Shown here: piece by piece, positions 1 to 5,674 of the stretch | Layout: each line of letters starts with the position of its first letter | Numbering within the stretch: the stretch's first letter is position 1 | DNA from: CAZTLI01 sp964614375 | GTDB taxonomy: Bacteria > Chloroflexota > Anaerolineae > Aggregatilineales > Phototrophicaceae | Length of the DNA stretch: 8,399 nucleotides | Direction of reading: 5' to 3' | NCBI GenBank assembly: GCA_964614375.1 | Contig: CAZTLI010000230.1 | Span: 1 to 8,399, forward strand | Translations under genes and position numbers: made by a program | The notes under the pieces: generated by a model | The model's input: only the letters and a program-made list of their open reading frames with translations | Databases searched by the model: none | Told to the model about the DNA's origin: nothing

Positions 1-666
1 AAACGGATGGAAGAAATTAATGCGGTCAAAGCGACATTGCCACAGGGCGCGTTTACTATGTCGATTGATGAATTAGACCTGCCTGGCCCAATTATCGAGG
101 CGCTGGAACCGCTAGAAAACGTGGGCGAGATTATGCTGCGGTTCTTGATTGATGAGAAACGCATCAAACAACTGCTTTCGGATTTCCCCGATAACGCCTT
201 GTTACAAATTCAAGAAGCGCTAGATCAGGTCGTGTTCCCGGATATTGATGCGGAAGAAATTGTCCCACAAGAAGTAGCCCCGGGTGATGAAGAGGCAGTT
301 GAAGCAGCGCACGACGTGTTGGAAGCAGAAGCGGTTGCGCCAGAAGCGGTTGAATCAGTTGAAGCGGACGACGTTGAAGCGGATGAACTATCCATACCTG
401 CCGCAGTTGAAATGCCTCAAATTGCCGAGCCTGGACCAGCAAAAGCGCGCCCGGTTGGTAAATATGAGGATGAAGAACTCGACTTCGATGACGATGAGGA
501 CGACGAATTTCCCGGCGCATCGGGTAAATCAAAACGGAAGAAAAAGAAAGAACGACAAAAGCGGCGTCAGCTCATCTTTGATGAGCGCAGCGGGCAAGTT
601 GTTGCCAAACGACGTCGGAAGGGCAGTCGCAAACGTGACAAGTGGGATGATGATTTAGAATACTAA
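1..666 (+). CDS. nusA: Transcription termination/antitermination protein NusA, C-terminal part (5' end outside window)
   Basis: The frame is open from base 1 (Lys-Arg precede the first Met at 7), so the gene most likely starts upstream. Visible parts: bases 58-234 encode an alpha-CTD/NusA-repeat-like helical domain (SIDELDLP, then VGEIMLRF, ending IQEALDQVVFP). Bases 241-520 encode a long acidic Glu/Ala/Asp linker ending in an Asp run. Bases 526-567 are a Lys/Arg run, followed by LIFDERSGQVV, KRRRKG (607-624) and an acidic end, with stop TAA at 664-666. NusA binds RNA polymerase and nascent RNA and acts in pausing, termination and rRNA antitermination. The S1 and KH domains are not in the window, so the call rests on the tail domain and on the position upstream of rnpM-infB. 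The hairpin of the helix-hairpin-helix motif, usually GIG-like, reads DFPDN here and looks degenerate. The low-complexity tail is probably disordered. Confidence 0.8.
   Translation, partial: KRMEEINAVKATLPQGAFTMSIDELDLPGPIIEALEPLENVGEIMLRFLIDEKRIKQLLSDFPDNALLQIQEALDQVVFPDIDAEEIVPQEVAPGDEEAVEAAHDVLEAEAVAPEAVESVEADDVEADELSIPAAVEMPQIAEPGPAKARPVGKYEDEELDFDDDEDDEFPGASGKSKRKKKKERQKRRQLIFDERSGQVVAKRRRKGSRKRDKWDDDLEY
298..387 (+). repeat. Degenerate GAAGCRG-type repeat in the acidic linker of nusA
   Basis: A GTTGAAGCAG/GTTGAAGCGG word recurs. Bases 298-329 and 358-383 are imperfect direct copies, both containing an ACGACGT core followed by GAAGC, and further GAAGCGG words lie between them. It encodes a Val-Glu-Ala-rich stretch (VEAAHDVLEAE and VEADDVEADE). 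The probable cause is slippage or selection for an acidic linker; I see no sign of a mobile repeat. Confidence 0.45.
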
Positions 667-681
667 TGCGGAGATGCTGTG

Positions 682-1047
682 ATGGGGGAAAAACGCCATT
701 CACAACACGATGCACATGCCCCTAATCAAGATCGGGGGCATGAAGTTTTTACCTTTAACAACAGCGATCTGAGCGATGAGAAGCACAATCGCAATCGCCG
801 ATTAGCCAATAAAAAGCGCGATCGTGAACGGGTGGATGATGATCTCCTCGACATGGAAATATTTGAAGATGACGATGAGACCGATTATCTGCGCGAGCGT
901 AAGAAGAAATCGGGTAAGAAGAAACGTCGTAAAGACCGCGACTCAGATGCTTTCTTCTGGACGGATGATGCCAATGATGGTAAGGGCGAGAAGCGGCGCC
1001 GAAAAGGACGCCGTGCTCAGCAAGAATGGAGTATTGATGATGATTGA
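682..1047 (+). CDS. Small highly charged protein resembling the NusA C-terminal tail
   Basis: This is a 121-residue protein from ATG 682. A GTG at 679 is also possible, but the GGAG at 670-673 sits 8 nt before the ATG, the better spacing. It lies 15 nt after the nusA stop and 15 nt before rnpM, so it is surely cotranscribed with them. The sequence is almost wholly charged, with no signal peptide, membrane segment or known domain. From about residue 50 it runs: acidic (DDDLLD, FEDDDETDY), basic (residues 71-87, with KKKSGKKKRRK), a short hydrophobic FFW (952-960), KRRRKG (991-1008), then a Trp and a final acidic DDD. The NusA tail has the same parts in the same order: acidic Asp run, Lys/Arg run, LIFD, KRRRKG, Trp, DDD. 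The first half (His/Asn/Asp-rich, VFTFNNSDL) has no match I recognise. It may be a partner of NusA, RNA polymerase or ribosomal RNA; this is inference. It is certainly an ORF in operon context, but its function is unknown. Confidence 0.8.
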   Translation: MGEKRHSQHDAHAPNQDRGHEVFTFNNSDLSDEKHNRNRRLANKKRDRERVDDDLLDMEIFEDDDETDYLRERKKKSGKKKRRKDRDSDAFFWTDDANDGKGEKRRRKGRRAQQEWSIDDD

Positions 1048-1062
1048 GGTTGATAATCAGCT

Positions 1063-1338
1063 ATGAATGCAAAAAAATCATCATCGCCTAAACACACCCC
1101 CGTTCGCACCTGTGTTGTCTGTCATGATAAGGCCGATAAGCGGACTTTGACCCGTATCGTCCGTACTGCCGATGGTATTTGGGTGGATGCTACTGGTAAG
1201 ATGAATGGACGGGGCGCATATATTTGTGATAAAACCCGGTGCTGGGAACGAATCATGCACTCGGATGTGTTGAGTAAGGCGCTAAAAACCCAATTAACAG
1301 ATGTTGATTACGGGCGTTTGCACGATGCACGCGCGTAA
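1063..1338 (+). CDS. rnpM: RNase P modulator RnpM (YlxR / DUF448 family)
   Basis: A 91-residue protein with the YlxR hallmarks: RTCVVC (Cys17, Cys20) followed by K..L.R.V, then GRGAYIC (residues 49-55) and a fourth Cys at 60, with a helical end. The family is a small RNA-binding protein encoded between nusA and infB. In Bacillus subtilis it binds RNase P RNA and modulates its activity, hence the name RnpM (formerly YlxR). ATG 1063 is the start. A GAGG at 1046-1049 overlaps the previous stop and is 13 nt away, so translation may rely partly on coupling. The usual L7Ae-like neighbour YlxQ is absent downstream. Confidence 0.93.
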   Translation: MNAKKSSSPKHTPVRTCVVCHDKADKRTLTRIVRTADGIWVDATGKMNGRGAYICDKTRCWERIMHSDVLSKALKTQLTDVDYGRLHDARA

Positions 1339-1375
1339 ATTGGTGTGTAGACGAATGAGTCTCTTTGCAATGATG

Positions 1376-1434
1376 TGGCAGGGACAGGAAATGACTCCCT
1401 ACAGATAGGATGATAGGTCTGTCATAACCTGCCA
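1376..1434 (+). promoter_or_regulatory. Bulged 12-bp stem-loop in the infB 5' leader
   Basis: The 129-nt gap between rnpM and infB (1339-1467) has no credible gene. It holds a strong inverted repeat: TGGCAGG (1376-1382) pairs perfectly with CCTGCCA (1428-1434), and directly inside it GACAG (1383-1387) pairs with CTGTC (1419-1423). The only interruption is a 4-nt ATAA bulge on the 3' arm. Within the 31-nt loop, CCTA (1398-1401) can pair with TAGG (1406-1409), giving a nested hairpin. The structure ends 24 nt before the GGAGG of infB (1459-1463). No T-run follows, so it is not an intrinsic terminator. It may be a translational regulator, an RNase site or a protein-binding leader element. The pairing is seen directly; the function is inferred. 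Confidence 0.5.
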
Positions 1435-1467
1435 TACGCTTGCACTACTCTGGTATGTGGAGGATAT

Positions 1468-3279
1468 ATGACAGAAGCAAATGAAGCAAACACGATATTA
1501 GTCCCAGACTATTTATCTGTGCGTGAATTGTCCGATTTAATCGGGGCTAGCCCCATTGAAGTCATGAAAAAGCTCATCGCGAATGGGATCATGGCTTCAA
1601 TCAATCAGCAAATTGATTTTGATACCGCCGCCATCGTCATTGAAGAAATGGGTTTCGAGGCAATTTCGGCAAGCGCCGTCGCCAGAGCCGAAGAAGAACA
1701 ACGGCGTGTTGAACAAAGTACGCAAGTCTGGCGCAAGATTTACACCGAAGAAGACCCCGCCACGTTACAAGTTCGTCCCCCTGTCGTTACCATCCTTGGG
1801 CATGTTGATCATGGGAAAACGACGCTTTTGGATGCTATTCGCGAAACAGCCGTTGCTGCTGGCGAAGCAGGTGGCATTACGCAGCATATCGGCGCTTATC
1901 GTGCCCAACATCATGGACGCTTGTTGACTTTTCTCGATACACCGGGCCACGAAGCATTTACGGCAATGCGAGCGCGTGGCGCCCAGGGTGCGGATATTGC
2001 GGTTCTGGTTGTGGCGGCAGACGATGGTGTGATGCCGACTACGCGCGAAGCCTTGAATCATGCGCGTGCTGCCAATATCCCGATTGTGGTCGCGATTACT
2101 AAGGTCGATAAGGCGAATGCCAATATCGACAAGGTGAAACAAGGTCTGTCCGAATTAGACCTGGTGCCAGATGATTGGGATGGCGATACGTTAATGGTGC
2201 CAGTGGCGGCCCTTAAAGGAGAGGGTATTGAAGATTTGCTAGAGGCGCTGCTGCTCGTAGCAGATGATGCCGAGATTGTGGCTAATCCCCGGGGCAAAAT
2301 CATGGGACAGGTCATCGAAGCCGAAATTGACCCCAGCCGTGGCACCATGGCGACGCTGCTGGTTTTGAACGGGACGCTGCAACGGGGCGATACCGTCATC
2401 GTGGGGCACAGCTATGGACGTATCAAAGCAATGTTCGATGAAGCTGGAAATCAAGTAAACGAGGCCGGGCCATCGACCCCTGTTTCTGTATTGGGGCTTA
2501 ACGAACCTCCACAACCCGGCGACAGCTTTGAGATCGTGAAGAATGAGAAAGCCGCTCGCAAGCTTGTCGATGAGCGTATCGACGCTGCGGCTTCTCCACA
2601 GACACAATCGCGCGGCGGTCTGACACTCGAAGATGTGTTTGCCCAATTTCAGGCCGGTGAAGCAAAGGAACTGAATCTGGTTCTGAAGGTTGATGTGCAG
2701 GGTTCGCTGCAACCGATTGTCGATTCCCTGGAAAATCTTAGCGAAAACAATGAGGAAGGCATCGGGGTTCACATTCTCGCCGCAGATATTGGCAATATCA
2801 GCGAAAACGATGTGATGTTGGCGAGTACGTCCAGCGCGATTGTCATTGGCTTCAATGTCAGTGTCGATAATGCAGCGCGTGCCTATGCCGACTCGCAAGG
2901 CGTCGAAATTCGACGGTACTCCATCATTTATAAACTGCTGGAAGATGTCGAAATGGCGCTGCATGGATTGTTAGAACCCAAATATGAGCCGCGAACCATA
3001 GGCGTGGCAGAAGTGCGGAAGGTGTTCAAAATTCCGCGCGCGGGCAATATTGCGGGTAGCTACATCAAAGATGGCGAGGCACGACGGAATGCAAAGGTGC
3101 GTGTGCTGCGTGGGAAGCAGGTGCTGGTCGAATCGGCATCGGTGAGTTCACTCAAACGTGAAAAAGATGATGTGCGTGAAGTGCGCTCTGGATTTGAATG
3201 TGGCATTGGTATTGATGGTTTTAACGATTTTGAAGAGGGCGACACAATCGAGTTCTTCGTGATGGAACGGGTGAATTAA
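1468..3279 (+). CDS. infB: Translation initiation factor IF-2
   Basis: A 603-residue GTPase that delivers initiator fMet-tRNA to the 30S subunit and promotes 50S joining. Domains: a single IF2_N domain (about 12-65, LSVRELSDLIG), a short linker, then the G domain with P-loop GHVDHGKT (111-118), GGITQHIGAY switch I and DTPGHE (157-162). These are followed by beta-barrel domain II, domain III (C1) and the C2 domain that binds fMet-tRNA, ending GFECGIGIDGFNDFEEGDTIE-type and VMERVN. The length matches short IF2 forms without the long N-terminal extension seen in Escherichia coli. Start ATG 1468 follows GGAGG (1459-1463) by 4 nt. Two guanine-binding motifs deviate: G4 reads TKVD (211-214) instead of NKxD, and G5 reads VAAL instead of VSA(K/L). 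The rest is canonical, so the protein is probably functional. Confidence 0.98.
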   Translation: MTEANEANTILVPDYLSVRELSDLIGASPIEVMKKLIANGIMASINQQIDFDTAAIVIEEMGFEAISASAVARAEEEQRRVEQSTQVWRKIYTEEDPATLQVRPPVVTILGHVDHGKTTLLDAIRETAVAAGEAGGITQHIGAYRAQHHGRLLTFLDTPGHEAFTAMRARGAQGADIAVLVVAADDGVMPTTREALNHARAANIPIVVAITKVDKANANIDKVKQGLSELDLVPDDWDGDTLMVPVAALKGEGIEDLLEALLLVADDAEIVANPRGKIMGQVIEAEIDPSRGTMATLLVLNGTLQRGDTVIVGHSYGRIKAMFDEAGNQVNEAGPSTPVSVLGLNEPPQPGDSFEIVKNEKAARKLVDERIDAAASPQTQSRGGLTLEDVFAQFQAGEAKELNLVLKVDVQGSLQPIVDSLENLSENNEEGIGVHILAADIGNISENDVMLASTSSAIVIGFNVSVDNAARAYADSQGVEIRRYSIIYKLLEDVEMALHGLLEPKYEPRTIGVAEVRKVFKIPRAGNIAGSYIKDGEARRNAKVRVLRGKQVLVESASVSSLKREKDDVREVRSGFECGIGIDGFNDFEEGDTIEFFVMERVN

Positions 3280-3303
3280 ACGTCGTAATGAAGACGTTTT
3301 ATA
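3278..3303 (+). terminator. Terminator-like hairpin directly after infB
   Basis: AAACGTC (3278-3284, overlapping the infB stop) pairs with GACGTTT (3293-3299) around an 8-nt loop, and the 3' arm runs into TTTTATAT. The stem has only three G-C pairs and the T-run is short. This suggests at most a weak, leaky terminator or 3'-end stabiliser that would lower rbfA-nrnA-truB expression relative to infB. Confidence 0.35.
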
Positions 3304-3307
3304 TAGG

Positions 3308-3350
3308 CCGAAGTCGCTCAGCATGAATTTGCTTATACGAGGGGCTTCGG
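3308..3350 (+). promoter_or_regulatory. Second stem-loop in the infB-rbfA spacer
   Basis: CCGAAG (3308-3313) pairs with CTTCGG (3345-3350). T3314-G3344 and C3315-G3343 extend it to 8 bp. Inside, AGCA (3320-3323) pairs with TGCT (3330-3333). There is no T-run after it, so it is not a terminator by itself. It lies 29 nt before the rbfA ribosome-binding GGAGG (3380-3384) and may be an RNA-processing or leader element. The 3280-3390 spacer otherwise contains nothing I can identify. Confidence 0.3.
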
Positions 3351-3390
3351 GCACTTACTAATCATCCGAAGGAACAAATGGAGGAATTCG

Positions 3391-3759
3391 ATGACCTTAA
3401 AACAAGAACGCCTCGCGGAACGAATTCGCATTATTCTGAGTGAACTGCTTCTGCGCGAAGTTTCTGACCCACGTTTACAAAACATCACCGTCACCGAAGT
3501 CAAGATTGATGCGGAATTGATGTATGCCACGATTTATGTCAATGCGCTGGGGGATGAGTCTCGCCACGATGAGGTATTGGAAGGTCTGGCGCGGGCCAAA
3601 GGCTTCTTGCGGCGCGAAGTCAGCAAGCGGATACGGGTTCGTAATGCGCCTGAGTTGATTTTTCGGTGGGACATGACCCTCGAACAAGGCGAAAAAATCA
3701 ATCGTCTTTTATCGCAGCTCGACATCCCGCCCGAAGAGGTTATAGATGACGACGAATAA
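3391..3759 (+). CDS. rbfA: 30S ribosome-binding factor RbfA
   Basis: A 122-residue single-domain type-II KH protein that binds the neck of 16S rRNA and assists late maturation of the 30S subunit, including 5'-end processing and cold adaptation. Evidence: N-terminal RLAERIRIILSELLLREV helix, SDPRLQNITVTEV, the conserved A-x-G helix break (Ala69-Lys70-Gly71) in ARAKGFLR, then R.APEL.F..D and an acidic tail (IDDDE). Start ATG 3391 follows GGAGG (3380-3384) with 6 nt spacing. The last 14 bases overlap nrnA in another frame, implying translational coupling. Length and motifs are normal for the family. Confidence 0.97.
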   Translation: MTLKQERLAERIRIILSELLLREVSDPRLQNITVTEVKIDAELMYATIYVNALGDESRHDEVLEGLARAKGFLRREVSKRIRVRNAPELIFRWDMTLEQGEKINRLLSQLDIPPEEVIDDDE

Positions 3760-4735
3760 TCTGCCCTGGATAGAGGCAACACATGCGGTTGCCTCTGCGA
3801 AGTCGATTCTGGTGGTTGCACACCTGGCGCCCGATGGCGATGCGATTGGCACACTCCTGGGTTTGTCGCGGATACTGAGCCAGCGTGGTAAGACGGTCAC
3901 ATCTGCGGTAGATGGCGGCGTGCCAGATTTTTTGCAGTTTATGGTCGGAACAGATGCCGTTCATGCTGAACTTACAGAAGGCGAATGGGATTTGATGATT
4001 GCGGTCGATTGTGGCGATGATACTCGTGCTGGTGAGGTCGGGAAGTATGGCAGCGAACACAGTAAGGCTGTGATCAATATCGACCATCATCCTACGAATA
4101 ACCATTTTGGTGACATCAACATTGTGATTGCCGAGGCGGTTTCCGCCAGTGAAATTGTGTTCGATTGGGCGACTCAATGGGACGTTCGATGGACAGCCGA
4201 CCTGGCAACCCCCTTGCTCACCGGTTTGGTGACCGATACTAAAGGTTTTCGGACAAGCAATGTCAGCGAGAAAACTCTGTATATTGCCCAGGAATTGATG
4301 CGTGCGGGCGCATCGTTGACCGAGATTACAGCGCGGGCCTTGGATAACAAATCTTATAATGCGATTCTGTTATGGAAGCGTGCCTTACAAAGTGTCAACC
4401 TGAATGGACAGGTGATTGAAGCGGTGGTGACGAGCAGCGATCTTAAGAGTGTTGGCATGACCGAAGCATCTGACGGCGGGTTAGTCAGTTTGCTTGATCG
4501 TGTGGCAGAGGCGATGGTCGCCGTAGTATTCAAAGAACGACTGGATGGCCGAGTCGATGTGAGTATGCGCGCCAAACCGGGTTATGATGTTGGTACATTG
4601 GCGGTGGAACTCGGCGGCGGTGGGCATACACAGGCCGCTGGTGCGACAGTTGATGGGCCGATGGAGGATGCGCGCAAGCGGGTGCTTGAGAAGTTACAAG
4701 AAGTGACGAAATTAGGGACACTCAACATTGCCTGA
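3746..4735 (+). CDS. nrnA: NrnA-type bifunctional oligoribonuclease / PAP phosphatase (DHH-DHHA1)
   Basis: A 329-residue cytosolic phosphoesterase that degrades 2-5 nt RNA and, in characterised members, hydrolyses 3'-phosphoadenosine 5'-phosphate. The DHH domain shows metal ligands in order: HLAPDGD (His26, Asp30, Asp32), DCGD (Asp88), IDHH (Asp113-His114-His115) and GLVTDTKGF. The C-terminal DHHA1 domain carries GGGGH (290-294) then AAG, which binds the RNA end. Start ATG 3746 lies inside rbfA with AGAGG (3735-3739) 6 nt ahead. The gene overlaps truB by 8 nt if truB starts at TTG 4728. A perfect 9-bp hairpin occupies codons 9-17. All key residues are present; NrnA is the best fit, and other DHH subfamilies are less likely in this operon. 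Confidence 0.95.
   Translation: MTTNNLPWIEATHAVASAKSILVVAHLAPDGDAIGTLLGLSRILSQRGKTVTSAVDGGVPDFLQFMVGTDAVHAELTEGEWDLMIAVDCGDDTRAGEVGKYGSEHSKAVINIDHHPTNNHFGDINIVIAEAVSASEIVFDWATQWDVRWTADLATPLLTGLVTDTKGFRTSNVSEKTLYIAQELMRAGASLTEITARALDNKSYNAILLWKRALQSVNLNGQVIEAVVTSSDLKSVGMTEASDGGLVSLLDRVAEAMVAVVFKERLDGRVDVSMRAKPGYDVGTLAVELGGGGHTQAAGATVDGPMEDARKRVLEKLQEVTKLGTLNIA
3771..3797 (+). promoter_or_regulatory. Perfect stem-loop in the first codons of nrnA
   Basis: AGAGGCAAC (3772-3780) and GTTGCCTCT (3788-3796) form a perfect 9-bp stem with a 7-nt loop (ACATGCG), and a T-G pair extends it at the base. It begins 12 nt after the rbfA stop and 23 nt after the nrnA start codon. No T-run follows. A hairpin here could slow early nrnA translation, or mark an mRNA cleavage or stability boundary. 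The arms are seen directly; the role is inferred. Confidence 0.4.
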
Positions 4736-5615
4736 TTCTGCGGTGTCCGGGTTTCTCAATATCAATAAACCGCGTGGGATGACCAGCCATGATGTGGTCG
4801 CGAGGATACGGCGTGGCCTGAACGTGAAGAAAGTCGGTCATGCCGGCACGCTTGACCCACTGGCGACCGGTGTTTTAGTTATTTGTATAGGCGGCGCGAC
4901 TCGTCTGAGTGAATATGCGATGCAATCGACCAAACGCTATCGTGCTACAGTGACATTAGGTGTGGAGACAGATACCTATGATGCTGAAGGTGAGATAGTC
5001 GCCAGACATGATGCGAGTCACATCACACAACAAGATGTAGAGAATGTGTTAGGACAATTCTGCGGGGAAATTGACCAGTTGCCGCCGATGTATAGCGCCA
5101 TTAAACAAAATGGGCGCAAATTATATGAGTTAGCGCGTGCGGGCAAAACAGTTGAACGGAAAGCGCGTGCGGTGACGATTCATGATTTGGTGCTGATAGA
5201 CGGGTCCCTTCCAAAATTCACGCTAGATGTAATATGCAGTGCGGGGACATATATTCGCAGTTTGGCCTATGACATCGGGCAGGTATTGGGTGTTGGCGCG
5301 CATATGTCAGAGTTGGTTCGCACCGCCAGCGGTACATTCACGCTCGAAAATGCTGTGGAACTTGAACGGTTGTTATCTGACGTTAATTGGTCAAACCATC
5401 TTCTGTCGCCCGATACCCCTTTGGATAGCTGGCCTGCGATCAAGCTCACCTTAGATGAATCCATTGCGATTTCGCAAGGGCGTAAAATTGCTGGCGGGCA
5501 AATGCCGGACGACACATTGGCGCGCGGGTATGCTTCGGATGGCACGTTTCTGGCGGTATTACGGGCTGATAATGGTTTCTGGCGACCCCATAAGGTATTT
5601 TTGCCACAAGATTGA
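4728..5615 (+). CDS. truB: tRNA pseudouridine(55) synthase TruB
   Basis: A 295-residue enzyme that isomerises U55 in the T-loop of tRNAs. Motifs: FLNINKPRGMTSHDVV at the N terminus, GHAGTLDPLATGVLV with catalytic Asp43 (in TLDP), QLPPMYSAIK, YELARAG, then CSAGTYIRSLAYDIG and ELVRTASGTF, followed by a TruB C-terminal region (TLDESIAISQGRKIAGG). TTG 4728 was chosen because AGGG (4714-4717) lies 10 nt ahead and the 8-nt overlap with nrnA suggests coupling. A GTG at 4743 would give MSGFLNINKP, closer to the usual TruB start, but it has no ribosome-binding site. Numbering here is from the TTG. The length is within the family's usual range. Confidence 0.96.
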   Translation: MPDSAVSGFLNINKPRGMTSHDVVARIRRGLNVKKVGHAGTLDPLATGVLVICIGGATRLSEYAMQSTKRYRATVTLGVETDTYDAEGEIVARHDASHITQQDVENVLGQFCGEIDQLPPMYSAIKQNGRKLYELARAGKTVERKARAVTIHDLVLIDGSLPKFTLDVICSAGTYIRSLAYDIGQVLGVGAHMSELVRTASGTFTLENAVELERLLSDVNWSNHLLSPDTPLDSWPAIKLTLDESIAISQGRKIAGGQMPDDTLARGYASDGTFLAVLRADNGFWRPHKVFLPQD

Positions 5616-5621
5616 TACAAT
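5613..5621 (+). promoter_or_regulatory. Possible extended -10 promoter for ribF
   Basis: TGATACAAT matches the extended -10 pattern TGnTATAAT with one mismatch in the hexamer, and it overlaps the truB stop codon. No good -35 box sits 17 bp upstream (AGGTAT). A transcript would start near 5628, giving a leader of about 45 nt before ribF. Such short AT-rich matches occur by chance, so this is tentative. Confidence 0.25.
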
Positions 5622-5674
5622 ACTGCGTGTGTACCAAGCATACAGGTTTTATGCGCTGATTATTGGACGAATAC

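Noticed and set aside
284..658. 124-codon ORF in another + frame inside nusA (Lys/Gln/Arg-rich)
   Set aside because: Shadow of the repetitive acidic GAA/GAT codons of nusA; no ribosome-binding site and no recognisable domain.
824..1066. 80-codon ORF in another + frame over the small charged gene and the rnpM start
   Set aside because: Composition is that of a frame-shifted Asp/Lys-rich gene; the 682-1047 frame fits the operon spacing and the NusA-tail pattern.
1420..1468. Possible promoter before infB (TGTCATAAC, or TTGCAC with GATATA)
   Set aside because: Poor -10 matches without a good -35, overlapping the hairpin or the start codon.
2785..2799. GATATTG-G-CAATATC inverted repeat in infB
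   Set aside because: A 1-nt spacer cannot form an RNA loop, and it falls in the coding of conserved domain III; probably chance.
2239..2964. 241-codon ORF on the - strand inside infB
   Set aside because: Antisense shadow of a highly conserved gene; no motif and no operon context.
3740..4177. 145-codon ORF on the - strand inside nrnA
   Set aside because: Lies antisense to the DHH metal-binding motifs, which fix the real frame.
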